This document shows, piece after piece, positions 33,374-44,894 of a stretch of DNA of 64,000 nt. The translations under genes were made by a program, and so were the position numbers. Numbering within the stretch: the first letter of the stretch is position 1; each line of letters begins with the position of its first letter. The notes beneath the pieces are model-generated. The model was not told the DNA's origin. It searched no databases and worked only from the letters and a program-made list of their open reading frames with translations. This DNA is from Astrocystis sublimbata (Eukaryota; Ascomycota; Sordariomycetes; Xylariales; Xylariaceae), in contig JAJNNY010000107.1 of the NCBI GenBank assembly GCA_022453515.1, positions 1 through 64,000 of the forward strand, written 5' to 3'.

Positions 33374-34813
33374 GAGAATATATCTATCTCCCTCCTGAAT
33401 ATACACCCAGAGATGAGTTGGAAGGAGAGGTATAAGTTCGAGGTCCAAGGCCATTCGGGTCGTTCAGAACAGAAGACAAATCGTGCGTTGCGCATGCAGT
33501 GTGTCTTTGCTTATACTCAAGTCTCTATTGAAAAGTATTCTTCGCGGTTTCGTATCCGTTTCGAAGTGTGCACAAACGTCTAGCATCATTAGGTAGGTAG
33601 CTAGCGACTGCTGTTTAGATACCTGTTGTCTGGGCTGCAAGAAGTCATGCAACATACATTACCCAGGGATGCAGGGCATGTTGGTTTCGCTGTCTACATT
33701 TGTGCTTTCTCCTATAGTACCTAGGTAGGTACTGAAGTCACAAGACTTGTTCCTCACGGGCACCAACTCGACTAGCACTATGCGCTTGGGATCCTGCAGT
33801 GTAACTAAATCATATTTGTCATGAGATAAAATTCAAGACTTACTGTCTATCACCGCAGCAATTGTGGTTTCATGCCTATCGTCGTTCCCCCAGCTTTTCG
33901 CGCACTCAAGTCGCAAGAAGAAGCCAAAATTCACTCCTAGCGAGTCATACCGCCGGATGATATCACATGTTCGAGGTGGGAGGCGACGCCAACACAGTCC
34001 CTGGATCAACATTTCAACTATGGCCTTATCGAAAAACGATGGCCCAATCAATAGTACACCAGATATCGAGCTTTCGAGGCAATACACACAAGATAGTCTA
34101 CAAGCTGTGCTCGCTCCGCATCGGACTATCAATCACACTTTTGCGGCGCCTCCCGTCAACCGATCTCCTGATCATGGAGGCGGCATCAAGAAGGAGGTTG
34201 AATTTGATATTACAACGCAGGAGGCGTAGTATCAAAAAATCTGCTTTATTAGGAAAGGTGACAGAGTAAACCACAAACGCGCGAGATGATCTAGTCTCAT
34301 TTCTTTTCCTCATCCTCATCTCCTTCACGAAAACGAGTCACAAATCTATCAGCTATAATAGCATAAAACCCTAACGCGATAGGATCAGGAACGTTATACT
34401 TCTACTATGCCGTTATAGATAATTATGTGGCTTAAACTTTTCTCCTAGCGCTACTTTATATACGATTTACAACAGCTTCCATCGTGTATTTAGAGCGGCG
34501 GTCGTAGTTATACCTCGCTTCTTTCTGCCGTTCTTACCGACCTTTTAACATATTGCCCACTCCAGGAAGTTTTCTACCATAGGACAGAGACAGACTTAAA
34601 AACTTCTTTATAGTTGCCTAGTTTAATATAAACGCAGAATATCTGCGTTGTTGTTGTTAATGGAATTAACTAAAAGGAGGGTATATTAAGACATGTGCTG
34701 CTTCTCCGAGTCCTCGACCTCTTCATGGCATAGCCAAGATATTTGCTCAAAATTCATTTCTATTTCTTGTTATAGATCCCTTTACTTTCAGAATATAGTC
34801 CGTCTGAGACAGC
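33374..34813. other. Intergenic stretch with AT-rich part
   Basis: It contains TAGGTAGGTAG and TACCTAGGTAGGTA strings at about 33591-33602 and 33719-33730 and a visibly AT-rich part at about 34330-34700. Convergent genes end on both sides. No gene could be supported. Confidence 0.5.
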
Positions 34814-37138
34814 TTAGTAGGTCTCGACAAGTCCTCCATCTCCAAAATCTGGCACGTCTGAATCGCAATTGAAATCGCGGTCGTACGCCTTCGCAGGCAA
34901 GATACCAGCAGCCAGGCCCTGGCGATAGCTCCACTGGGGGGAGGACTCCGTGTCCCAGGTCCAATACCACCAGCCGTAGCCTTTCTCGAACGAGGTCATC
35001 TGGGCCTCGGCGAACATGAGCAGGAACTTCTTATACTCGTCGCTGTAGTCGCCCGCGCCGGCGTTGGCCCCGTCACAGGAGCAGCTGGGGTCGGTTGTCG
35101 GACACATGGGTGTCAGCGCCTCACTAGACGAGTTGCCCGAGTCGTAGGTGCCCGTCCACCGGTTGCCCCAGCCTACGTTGGTTAGGTGTTTGGCGCAGTC
35201 CGTGTCGGCCTGTGACCACTCGGCGAACATGGTTGGGCCATAACCGGTGGACGTGTCCAACGAGACTTGCGCCTGCTGGGTCCAGCCGGTGCACGCGTAG
35301 TCGATCTTCTTCTTGTGGGTGAACTTGATCAAGTCATTGTTGAAAATCACGTACTGATGTACGTCGAGGATCAGGTCCGGGTAACCTGTCAGTTTGCCCT
35401 GCCAGTTTTCAAGACCCATGAACCCGTCGCCGAACACGACCTGTGCCTTGACCCCATTGCTGCGGACCAGTTTGAATGCTTCCTCTGTCCATGATACTAC
35501 AGCTTCAACGGACAATCGTACCATCTGCGGTTCGTTGGCGAGCCCGTAGAACGCAAGGATGTTCTTGTATCGGTCCTGTGCGAAGAACTTGGAAAGACGA
35601 TCGTGCACGTCGAGGGATCGTTTCGCGTTCAAGTCTCCGTCCGTCCCATTTAACCACCCGATGGCACCTTGCCGCCCGCTATGGTTCCAGCCATTTTGCG
35701 ACCCAGGAAGCGCATGAAGATCGAGGTTCACGCGAAGACCATACTTGCGCGCCCATTCGATGCCACGCAGAAGGTACCGCCACGATATGCGGAACAGGTA
35801 CGGGTCATTGTCGTAGGTTTGCACCGCCCAGTAGCTGTAGGGGATGCGGACGTGGTCGAGTCCTGCATCCCGTATCTCCTTGAACGTCTGCTCGGTGACA
35901 AAAGTGGCGTAGTGCTTCTCCAGGGTAGTGGCCGTGGTCTTGGGTCCTAGATGGTTGGCCAAAGTCCACTCGTCCACGATCCCTAATCGAATATCGTAGT
36001 TGAAGAGCGATGGTGTAATCCACGGCTCCAAGGAAAGCCAACCACCGAGATTGACTCCTCGTGCTGGTTTCTTAGCGTAAGCACCCCAGGCTTTGTTGAT
36101 TGCCGGGACTTTGTCGTTGGCTGCTTTGGAATCGTCCCAGTCTGTGAACAGTCCCATGATGGGCAGATCGCCGACCGTCTCGTTTGTGTAAGTGACGTTG
36201 AGGTCTGTAGTATCATACCACGTAAACGGATCGAGGTATGACCCCCGAGCGGATGTTGGCACGCTGTCCGGCGTGATGCTACCGAGGTCTGACTCCTTCT
36301 TAGGTTGAGTAGACGCATTCTTCTTGCTCACGACGACCGCGACCACTATAATAATGATGAGCAGAACGAGAGCAATGCCCGCGATGATCCCTGTGGCTGG
36401 GGTTAGTAACAACTCCAACCAACGTCCCTGTGCGAACTCACATCTCTTCTTCTTCTTCCATCTGGGAGGACTTTGACCCTTTGCTTTCTCATACTCAATG
36501 CTGTCGTAGCTGCTTTGCTGGCTCCCTACGCCACCCCGTATCTGCGGCGTGGATCTGCCTTCTTCGGCAATGGCACCACTGACGTTTCTCTTCTTCTCTC
36601 TTTTACGGCGCCGCCTCCGTTCTCGCTCTATCTGCGCGTAATCCACGGTGTCGTCGTCCGTGGCCTCTGTCTCCACGTATGCCCGGGTCCGTCGAGGGCG
36701 CCTCGGCGATTCGAGTTCTCTTTCCGACTCTGAATAGTCATTGTGCACGCGCCTCGTTCTCCGTGGAGAGTCGTATTCCCTGTCTGAATATCTGGCCTCA
36801 GGTGGCCTCGCCCGTTCCCTACGCGGGGATTCATATTCAGTGTCGACGATCTCGTACTCGTGCCGTCGTGACTGGTGTTTCCTTCGTTTCCGCTCTGGTT
36901 TTCGGGCTTGCGACGGCTCTGGAATGTGACCTCCGGCGTTCAGCTCATCTAGATGAGCTAGAGCGTCGATGGAAAGCCCATGTCTCGGTCGGCTTCTCGA
37001 ACCTTCGGACCTAGGCTCAACGTCATGGTCTCGGGACGTTCTTCTTCTGTGATGCTTCCTATGCGAGTCGGATTCTCTACGACGACGTTCTTTGGGCTCA
37101 CGATCACGGTCACGATCACGATCGTCGTAAGGCGCCAT
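34814..37138 (-). CDS. exgD: Glucan 1,3-beta-glucosidase D-type, GH5 family, membrane-anchored
   Basis: Two exons, 37138-36442 and 36390-34814, give 757 residues. The protein hydrolyses beta-1,3-glucan from the non-reducing end during wall remodelling. Residues 1-232 are a charged Arg/Glu/Asp-rich cytoplasmic region. A single membrane span (about 234-254) then makes it a type II membrane protein. The catalytic GH5 domain outside contains RGVNLGGWLSLEPWI, HVRIPYSYWAV, YGLANEPQ with acid/base Glu519, and MFAEWSQ with nucleophile Glu623, plus Cys-rich C-terminal segments. The intron (36391-36441, 51 bases, branch TACTAAC) is in frame, so the unspliced message would stay open and add 17 residues just before the span; the consensus sites argue for splicing. 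Divergent from the E1-beta gene. Confidence 0.93.
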   Translation of the reverse strand: MAPYDDRDRDRDREPKERRRRESDSHRKHHRRRTSRDHDVEPRSEGSRSRPRHGLSIDALAHLDELNAGGHIPEPSQARKPERKRRKHQSRRHEYEIVDTEYESPRRERARPPEARYSDREYDSPRRTRRVHNDYSESERELESPRRPRRTRAYVETEATDDDTVDYAQIERERRRRRKREKKRNVSGAIAEEGRSTPQIRGGVGSQQSSYDSIEYEKAKGQSPPRWKKKKRCEFAQGRWLELLLTPATGIIAGIALVLLIIIIVVAVVVSKKNASTQPKKESDLGSITPDSVPTSARGSYLDPFTWYDTTDLNVTYTNETVGDLPIMGLFTDWDDSKAANDKVPAINKAWGAYAKKPARGVNLGGWLSLEPWITPSLFNYDIRLGIVDEWTLANHLGPKTTATTLEKHYATFVTEQTFKEIRDAGLDHVRIPYSYWAVQTYDNDPYLFRISWRYLLRGIEWARKYGLRVNLDLHALPGSQNGWNHSGRQGAIGWLNGTDGDLNAKRSLDVHDRLSKFFAQDRYKNILAFYGLANEPQMVRLSVEAVVSWTEEAFKLVRSNGVKAQVVFGDGFMGLENWQGKLTGYPDLILDVHQYVIFNNDLIKFTHKKKIDYACTGWTQQAQVSLDTSTGYGPTMFAEWSQADTDCAKHLTNVGWGNRWTGTYDSGNSSSEALTPMCPTTDPSCSCDGANAGAGDYSDEYKKFLLMFAEAQMTSFEKGYGWWYWTWDTESSPQWSYRQGLAAGILPAKAYDRDFNCDSDVPDFGDGGLVETY

Positions 37139-37641
37139 GTTGAGAGGCAAATTAGATTGACACTTTATCGGGTCGACATAGAATTGAATGTCTTTGAATT
37201 CTTCGAGCCTTACTCGTATTCCTGGAAACAATCTAAAGGAAGAATGCTTGGCATCTGCACGGTAGGCCAGCTTGCCGCAGGTTGGGCGGTTGGGCACTGC
37301 AGGGCTATTCTAATTAACAGGGGTAGACATTACATCAACACTCGGGTGGCTGGTTGGCTAGGCAACTGGACTTGTGCAGGTACATAGGTACTTCTGAAAG
37401 CTACCCCTGTCTCCCCTGATAGCTTATCGAACCCGCACCAGGTCTTAGCGGGGATGCGGGGAGCCCTCGTCTGCCCTTGGTTTACAATGGGCCAATGCCG
37501 CATATAAGCGAACTTCCCCGGAATATGACGATAGAGGGCTCTCGGCCGCTTCTGGTTGGATTGCTCTTCGTCTTGTAAACCGAGTGTCATTTGGGTGTCA
37601 ATCGAGGGACCCGGCATTCGAAAAGAAAAAAGCCAGTCATT
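37139..37641. promoter_or_regulatory. Divergent promoter region of exgD and E1-beta genes
   Basis: About 0.5 kb separates the two divergent starts. No distinctive element was recognised. Confidence 0.5.
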
Positions 37642-38909
37642 ATGAAGAGCCGTACCTCCCTTCGCCGACTCGAGAGAACGCTGGCGCCGTTGTGCTGCCG
37701 AGCTCCCCGGGCCTCGATTGCATGCAATCGCTACTATTCGACACACCCACCCAACGCCAGACTCAACATTCCCACCGATTTCTCCAAATCACCCTTATTG
37801 GCACATGATTCGAAGACGGCACTCAGTAGTTCAGAACTGCCGCCCCAGGCCAGAAATGGCACGGTAGCACGGATGAATATGTTCCAGGCGGTCAACGACG
37901 CGTTAGATACAGCACTGGCGGAAGACGACAACGTGGTCGTCTTCGGTGAGGATATCGCCTTTGGAGGCGTCTTCCGCTGCACAGTGAACCTTGCTCCCAA
38001 ATACGGGCAGGGGCGCGTGTTCAACACGCCGCTCACAGAACAGGGTATCATGGGCTTCGGCATCGGCCTGGCTGCCGAGGGCATGCGCCCTGTTGCCGAG
38101 ATCCAGTTCGCAGACTACATTTACCCGGCGTTCGATCAGCTTGTGAACGAGGCGGCCAAATACCGGTATCGCGAAGGCAAGACAGGTCGGAGTGCAGGAG
38201 GCTTGACGGTCCGGATGCCTTGCGGCAGCGTTGGACATGGAGCTTTATACCACTCTCAATCGCCCGAGAGTCTCTTCACACATGTGCCTGGCCTGAGGGT
38301 CATCATGCCAAGATCACCACTACAAGCGAAAGGCCTCTTGATCGCTGCCATCCGGAGCAACGACCCGTGCGTATTCATGGAGCCCAAGACGTTGTATCGG
38401 GCGGCAGTGGAGCAAGTACCTACCGAACCCTACGCGCTGCCGCTCTCCAAAGCGGAGGTGCTGAAGGAGGGGGAGAACGTGACGATCATATCTTACGGAC
38501 ACCCTTTGTATACCTGCCAGGCGGCGCTCGAGAAAGCAGAGGCGGACCTTGGCATCACCGTCGAGCTGATCGATCTGCGGACCGTCTACCCGTGGGACCG
38601 GGAAACAGTGTTCGCGAGTGTGAGGAAGACGGGGAGGTGCATGGTTGTGCACGAGGCTATGGTCAATGCCGGCATAGGCGCCGAGGTGTCGGCGGCGATC
38701 CAAGGTGATTCGGAAACCTTTCTACGGCTCGAGGCGCCCGTGAAGAGGGTCACGGGGTGGAGTATACATTCGCCGTTGATGTTCGAGAAGTTCAACGTGC
38801 CTGATGTTGCCCGTAAGTGACGAAGGGATGTAACGTTCCGTACGCCAGGTTCGCTAACACTGATTTCACAGGCGTTTATGATGGCATTAAGAAGGTGTTA
38901 GAATATTAG
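37642..38909 (+). CDS. BCKDHB: Branched-chain 2-oxoacid dehydrogenase E1 subunit beta, mitochondrial
   Basis: Two exons, 37642-38812 and 38872-38909, give 402 residues. With the alpha subunit it forms the thiamine-diphosphate E1 that decarboxylates the 2-oxoacids of Leu, Ile and Val in the mitochondrial matrix. The first 35 residues are rich in Arg and Ser without acids (a targeting peptide). The core shows MNMFQAVNDALDTALAED, VVVFGEDIAFGGVFRCT (the GGVFRCT form distinguishes it from pyruvate dehydrogenase beta), FNTPLTEQGIMGFGIGLA, EIQFADYIYPAFDQ and the C-terminal transketolase domain with ISYGHPLYTC and VELIDLRTVYPWD. The start is the first ATG in frame. The 59-base intron lies just before the final RVYDGIKKVLEY, which matches family ends. 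Confidence 0.95.
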
Positions 38910-39517
38910 GCGTAGAGGGCGTATTTGGAGTTTGGCCAGAAAGGTAACTTCGGTCTTCGGGCACCTGCGCGATGCTTGTGCCTGCGAATTGCGACCGAGA
39001 AGACGTGAAAGCTTACAATGTAAGAATGTAAGGTATGAAGCAATGAGAAGTAGAGGTATCTATCTACCTACTTGGGACAACCACGAATGAATTTATTCCT
39101 AATAGTCTACCTAGGTAGTAGTCTATCTGAAACATTAAAAAAGTGAGGCACTAGATCAGAAGCCATGTATGCCGGTCTAAGCTAGATCGGGTGGTAGGCG
39201 GGCTCGCTAGCGTGGTAGTAGGGGCGCGGGACGCCCGCCTTTGGGCACTTTTGCCCCGCGCTGGCTGTCTTCTTCGCTGTCAGTTGTTTCGGTCAATACC
39301 TAATGCACCTCAGCACTCAGGTCCCTACAGGTCGGGTATGACGAACTTCTCCCTCGCTACACCAAGAGAGACATAGTCTGCGATTTGATTCTTCTCGGTT
39401 ACCTGCTTAAGCGATTATTGCGCGCCTGAATTACAGCATCTTCGTATATTCGACAACCTCATCCAGCCCTACACCATTGCTATTGTGCCGCAGGACCCAG
39501 GTTCTTCAACCCCCAAG
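38910..39517. other. Intergenic stretch between E1-beta and capping protein genes
   Basis: Same-strand spacing of about 0.6 kb that includes a TACCTAGGTAGTAG string at 39109-39121. It should contain the E1-beta 3' region and the capping protein promoter. Confidence 0.5.
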
Positions 39518-40659
39518 ATGGCCTCGCCCCTAACCACTGTTGAGTCCTTTGTGGAGGGCGCACCGCCGGGAGAGGTGAGCTGCACATTGCGCCAGACTTC
39601 TTCACTACACGGGCCCCTTGCTAAGCTGCGATATTAGTTGGCAGATGTGATCAACGGTATGCATAGCCCATGGCCCATAGCCCCCCCGGCCGATGTCGCA
39701 AAGAGACCGACTAGCTCTTACGCAGCCTCACAGACATCAAGACTTTGACCGTCAACGACCCCTCGCTGATCTCCGACCTTGGCCCGGCCTTCGAGAAGTA
39801 CAACGAGGAGCAGTTCGTTACCGTCAAACTGCCCGGCAGCAGTCAACAGGTCATCGTCAGCTCTCACAACGCCCTCGGTAATGGCCGCTACTTCGACGTC
39901 GAGAGCTCGTCGAGCTTTACCCTCGACCACGCTACACAGGTTCGACCAAGCCGCTGACAATGCTCGTCTCCGATCCTTGATGATAACACCCCAGCAGAAA
40001 GCAAGCGACGTGCAGAGCTATGTGCTGGAGGGTGCCCAGGCAGATTTGGTGTAGGTTGCGGCTCGACTACCGGGGCGGCTGAATCTACGGAAGTTGACGG
40101 CCGAGCAGGAGATCTACACTGAAGAGTCTGTCAACATACGTTGAGGAGCACTACCCACACGCCTCGTACGGCGTCTATCCCACCGAAAACGACACCAAGG
40201 TCGCCGTTATCGTCGTGGCGAACAAGTACAGCCCCAACAACTTCTGGTATGGCGGCCAATTATAGCATCGGATCCGGCAGATTCGTGTGACTGATAGTAG
40301 AGGGAACTAGGAACGGACGTTGGCGGTCTCTATACATCTACGACCCTGCTTCGGGGAACCTCGACGGCAGCATCAAGGTCGATGTGCACTACTACGAAGA
40401 CGGCAACGTGCGACTGCTGACCAACAAACCCATCGCCAGCTCCGTAGCTTCCGACACGGGCGCGGGCATCTGCAAAGAGATTGCGGCGGGCGAGAGGAAG
40501 TACCAGGAGGAGCTGAACAAGGGCTTCGCGAACCTCAGCGAGGGCGCCTTCAAGAGTCTGCGCAGGCAGCTCCCCGTGACAAGGCAGAAGATTGAGTGGG
40601 AGAGGGTGGCGAGCTACCGGGTGGGACAAGACATTGGAGGCGGCTCCTCAAGGAGGTGA
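39518..40659 (+). CDS. CAP1: F-actin-capping protein subunit alpha
   Basis: Six exons: 39518-39574, 39638-39656, 39734-39939, 39998-40050, 40109-40246 and 40311-40659, giving 273 residues, standard for the family. With the beta subunit it caps barbed ends of actin filaments, supporting endocytic patches and polar growth. Typical strings are SFVEGAPPGELADV at the start, AFEKYNEEQFVTVKLPGSSQ, NKYSPNNFWNGRWRSLYIYD, IKVDVHYYEDGNVRL and the C-terminal LRRQLPVTRQKIEWERV ... GQDIGGG, which carries the actin-binding tail. Exon 2 is only 19 bases. Intron 3 has the unusual donor GTTCGA and a tandem CAGCAG acceptor, so one Gln could vary. All joins keep frame. A few residues at the very C-terminus could differ if another intron follows AGG. 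Confidence 0.92.
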
Positions 40660-42279
40660 GTCGTTTGGTGAATATGAGACAGCATCATCTATGTTTGTGC
40701 TTGGTGATCTTTACTGCGAATTACGGAGATAGAGAAATGGCATCAAGACTGCGATCAGAGTTACCCCATGCCCCCAGCCTTACGGCGGATTACGGAGTGC
40801 TGTAGACGGAGAATCGGACAAGTGTGGATACGAGCTTGCGAAGCAGGGTAGTATCGTCGGAGGTAGGCATCGAGCCCTGCGCGAGAGAATGGGGAAGCTG
40901 TATGCTTGTCGGTGTTAGGTAGGTAACCTGAGCAGTGAGCACTCCGTTCGTATTCACTTGTGCCGAATCCGAAGCACTCCGAGAGAACAATCTTCAATGT
41001 TGGTCGAATTTCCATGTTGTTTCAATGGATCAAAGTGCTGCCCACGCTTTCGCTAACGATTGATGAAATTTCGGGCACCGCGGTCTCCGCTTGGCATGTG
41101 CATGCTTACTGTAGATCGGACGACAACTGGCCAGGACCAGGTCGCTGGCTCGGCTGGTATATTCTCGAATGTAGTGCCCGGCGAGCCAGGCGCAACGCAA
41201 CTTATGCAATCCAATGCAATCAACCACGGGCCGATTGGCGTGAACCATTCCACCAACCTCATGCGAAACCTTCAGTTTGTGTCTATTCATCATCTGGACT
41301 CTGCACGGCTAGATCGCTGCATAGTGAATTTGCGACATCTCAATGAATAATAAGTTGATAATCCAGGGTTCAACTCAACCCTGGTTGGCTTGGGCCAAGA
41401 CATTGATTAGACAAGTCAGAGGTCAGAGGTCAGAGTTCGGGGCTCGGGGGATGCCATTTTAGCCCGTCCCGCAAAGCGCAGTATCTCGAGTTCCAAGCTT
41501 GGAAGGCTGTCTGGCTTCGGTACAGTCCAAGTGACATTGCTGCGGGCAGATACCGAAGACACTGGCTGGACTGAGGACGAGGGCCAATGAGAAGGGCGCT
41601 GATTCGTCCAAGGGCGTCAGGCCACGACGGGATTGGGCGACGGACGAGAGAAGATGAGTGCATGCTCGCTGGTGGTGTTGCTAGCGTCTCACTGGCCCCA
41701 GCCAGCGATCCTGCGGGATAGCGGGGGCCTGAAGCGGGGCCTTTCCTCTCTGTCCTCGCTGTCCTCAAGGTACCTCTGTACCTACGTAGCGAAAAGAAGA
41801 AAGTAGAATTGAGAACTGCACAGGCAGCCCGCTCAATAAAAGCCATAAGTCAGCCAGCCAATGCTTCATGGAGCAGGCAATTGTGCTGACCGACTGAGGG
41901 AGGTGCACCCATGACCTCAGGTACCTACATGTAGCTATGTCCAGGGCTTTGGTACCCAGCTTATCTTCAGTGACTCTATCTCAGATACTGCTACTAGGTT
42001 CTACCTACTAATACTTAGGTACTGCCTAAGAGACCGAGGGAACTATCTCCCTTACCCTACCAGCCCTAGCGCCAACCAGTCCGCTGCATCCATCTAATTC
42101 CAATCTCACCGGCATATCATACGCTGTGCTGAGTCTTGCTTGTTCCTCTCTTCTTTTCAAACTCCATTTCGCAATTTGCACCTCGCACCTCGCCTTGCAA
42201 CCTGCCACCTCTCTCTTTTTCAGCGCTTGATATAGAATTATTGTCTTTGTTTTAGACCATTCTCCCTCAAATCGTCAAG
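40660..42279. other. Intergenic stretch upstream of cytochrome b5
   Basis: About 1.6 kb with no supportable gene. It holds a triple GTCAGAG repeat (41414-41435), GGTAC-rich strings (41925-42025) and, close to 42130-42240, a pyrimidine-rich leader typical of highly expressed fungal genes. Confidence 0.5.
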
Positions 42280-42920
42280 ATGGCCACCCAGGAGTTCACT
42301 TACCAGGACGTCGCCGAGCACAACACCAAGAAGGACCTCTTTGTCGTTATCCATGACAAGGTCTACGATTGCACAAAATTCATCGACGAGCACCCGTAAG
42401 TCAGCGACACCGATCGGCCCCTTCCTCCCGTGGACGTCGGCATGGTGCCGAACCCGGACGAAATCCCACCACGGCCTTCGCGCCGCCTTTCGAGAATGCA
42501 TTTGTGCTGACCATGCGGTCCCGAAACAGCGGTGGCGAGGAGGTCCTTCTAGACGTCGGCGGTCAGGATGCGACCGAGGCTTTTGAAGATGTCGGACACA
42601 GTGACGAGGCCCGCGAAACCCTCGAGAAGTACTACTCCGGTACTCTGAAGCGCAAGGTGAGTCGCCAATGCCGAACCTAGTCCGACATGGACTATCCACC
42701 TCTTCCGGTGTCCCCTCACGCCGGTCTCAGGCTCCTTGCTAACAAATTCCTACCGCAGCCTGGTGACCCCACCCCCAAGGCCACTGCCTCGGCCGTTGCC
42801 CCTGCTGCCGACACGAGCGGCGCCGGCATGGGTACTGCTCTGTACGCTTTCGTCTTCGTCGGCGGTCTTGCCGCCTACTTCGGCTACCAGTACCTTCAGA
42901 ATCAGCAAAACAAGGCTTAG
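42280..42920 (+). CDS. CYB5: Cytochrome b5, microsomal type
   Basis: Three exons, 42280-42395, 42530-42656 and 42759-42920, give 134 residues. It carries electrons at the ER membrane to desaturases, sterol enzymes and P450s. The heme domain contains [20 protein letters not shown] with axial ligand His38 in HPGG, and the second ligand His62 in [10 protein letters not shown] short Pro/Ala linker leads to one C-terminal membrane span ([20 protein letters not shown]), the normal tail anchor. Introns of 134 and 102 bases have GTAAGT/GTGAGT donors and CAG acceptors; the first splits the HPGG motif. The ATG at 42280 has a good fungal context (CAAGATGGCC). Its leader is pyrimidine-rich. Confidence 0.96.
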
Positions 42921-43961
42921 GCGAAAACTATGCGCCCGAAACCTTACCAACAACAATACAATTAGCGGCAACCGCCGCTGTTGCCAAGGCGTACGCGAAA
43001 AGAACTGGTCAAAGCAGATCGGCGGTCCTAGATATGCGTCGGAATGATTGCGATTTCAACTCGTCACCCGACACAACTTTTGTCGACTCTGGATAGATCA
43101 GAGCGCGAGGGTCGGGTGTTACCTATTGCACCACCCCATCGGGTCCGATTCCCCGTGGACCAAATAGAGGTCGCCCACTGGAGGGCAAAGGGGTACCTGG
43201 TATGGTAGACAATTGTGGTAGTCAATGTTATGTATACTTCTATTTTTACCCCTCGGGTTAAGCCAATCATGTCCAAACTTGAAGATACAATGTGACGAGA
43301 AGGCACCACGAAGTCTGGCTCTAATCTCCGAATCTATCCGTTAAATGGACCACGGAATCAGCGGTCGAAAACTCAAAACCTGAACTACCTACCCGCAATT
43401 GGACTTGTGTAGTACAGTAGGTACTTACTCAGTATCAGCCCTGAGTACTCGTCCCTGTTCAGCTAGCGCTGTACTGAATAATATTCTGTGACTGATTTCC
43501 ATTGCCATTCGCCAAGATATTATGTTGGCAGGCTTTCGTGGGATTGAATATTGAATGAACACCTTGAGCCTGAGGCTGTAACTTTATTATATAGTGCGTC
43601 GCATAGTGCTAAATCGACATGAATAAATCGATTAGGTAAAACTAATACTAAAAGGGTGGTGTAAAGAGGTTGCTCAAGCCACAACACCCCCACTCTACAG
43701 CACCTCGAGCACCTATGTAGTGAAGACCCAGCGACAGCTCCAGGCGGGACCTACGTTGGTACCTATAGGCCCCAACCAGTAAGGTTACCTGCCGTTAGCT
43801 ACCTACAGGTAGGTACTGCCCTCAGCCTTGCTTTTACATAATTGCATGTGGAACAACTTGGGCTCTCTCTCTCCCTTTCATCCCTTTCATTGCTTGTTTC
43901 ATCAACGTAAGGGATCACCAACACCTTCACCTTCGCATCAGTCACCCTTCGGATCGCTAAC
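42921..43961. other. Intergenic stretch between cytochrome b5 and TFIIE-beta genes
   Basis: Same-strand spacing of about 1 kb holding the cytochrome b5 3' region and the next promoter. It contains GGTAC/TACC strings (43385-43430, 43797-43820). No gene seen. Confidence 0.5.
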
Positions 43962-44894
43962 ATGGCGCCCCTCGTGTCGACGAAGATGAACAACAACGGC
44001 AAGCGACTGGCGCCGCCGTCGCCCGCCCCCGGCGCCAACGGCTCACCCACCAAGTCCGACGGCACGCCGACCTCTTCCGCAAAGCGCCAGAAGCGCGAAC
44101 ATGGCAGCAGCCTCCGGGACCGCGCGACCACCCCGACGCCCGCCGCCGCCGCCGCCGCAGCGAAAGCGACCGACTTCGGCACCCACATGATGACCCAGCT
44201 GACCTACGTCGTCGACTTCCTCAAGTCGAAGCGCGCCGCCAAGACGCTGCAGGAGGTGCTCGACCACCTGACCCTGCACAACCTGCCCGAGCACCAGCAG
44301 CACATCTTCGTGAACCTCATGCACAAGCACTCGCGCATCGAGCACGTGCCCGCGCCCAAGGGCGCCAAGACCGCCAGCGACAAGGACAAGGACAAGGACA
44401 AGCAGCTGCCGGCGTGGCGGACGGGCAAGTACCAGTTCAAGGCCAAGATCCCGGGGGTGCACAACAAGATGACGCTGCTGGCGCACCTGCAGCAGAAGAC
44501 GGACGCGTCGTCGCTGAGCGTCAAGGATCTGAAGGACGGCTGGCCCGACTGCGACGGGGCCATCACGGAGCTCGAGAAGGAGCACAAGATCCTCGTCGTG
44601 CGCACCAAGAAGGACAACCACGCCAAGTTCGTCTGGATCGACAGCCCGCGCCTCTCCCACGCCGTCGACCCCGAGTTCCTGAACCTGTGGCACCGCACCG
44701 AGCTGCCCGTCCCCGACGACATGGTTCGCAAGCTCGTCGCCATCGGCCAGAAGCCCGCCAGCGAGGCCCCCTCGCTCAATGTCAAGGCCGGCAATAAGGC
44801 TGCCAAGAAGAGGAAGGCCGCCCGCCCGCCGAAACACCAGAGCAACGCCCACATGGCGCACTTGTTGAAGGACTACTCCCACATGAAGCGCTAG
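43962..44894 (+). CDS. TFA2: Transcription initiation factor IIE subunit beta
   Basis: An intronless gene of 310 residues. With TFIIE-alpha it recruits and regulates TFIIH in the RNA polymerase II preinitiation complex. A disordered Pro/Ser/Thr/Ala-rich N-terminus with a basic SSAKRQKREHG patch precedes two winged-helix regions. The first begins near MMTQLTYVVDFLKSKR and includes LQEVLDHLTLHNLPEHQQ. The second includes FKAKIPGVHNKMTLLAHLQQ, VKDLKDGWPDCDGAITELE and ILVVRTKKDNHAKFVWID. The C-terminus is basic (KAAKKRKAARPPKHQSNAHM) as in fungal relatives. A short (KD)n run at about residues 140-147 is low complexity. The gene is very GC-rich, which creates a 279-codon antisense frame that I regard as an artefact. 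Confidence 0.92.
   Translation: MAPLVSTKMNNNGKRLAPPSPAPGANGSPTKSDGTPTSSAKRQKREHGSSLRDRATTPTPAAAAAAAKATDFGTHMMTQLTYVVDFLKSKRAAKTLQEVLDHLTLHNLPEHQQHIFVNLMHKHSRIEHVPAPKGAKTASDKDKDKDKQLPAWRTGKYQFKAKIPGVHNKMTLLAHLQQKTDASSLSVKDLKDGWPDCDGAITELEKEHKILVVRTKKDNHAKFVWIDSPRLSHAVDPEFLNLWHRTELPVPDDMVRKLVAIGQKPASEAPSLNVKAGNKAAKKRKAARPPKHQSNAHMAHLLKDYSHMKR

Noticed and set aside
44043..44882. 279-codon open frame antisense to TFIIE-beta
   Set aside because: Explained by the very high GC content of the sense gene; the translation is low-complexity Leu/Val/Gly.
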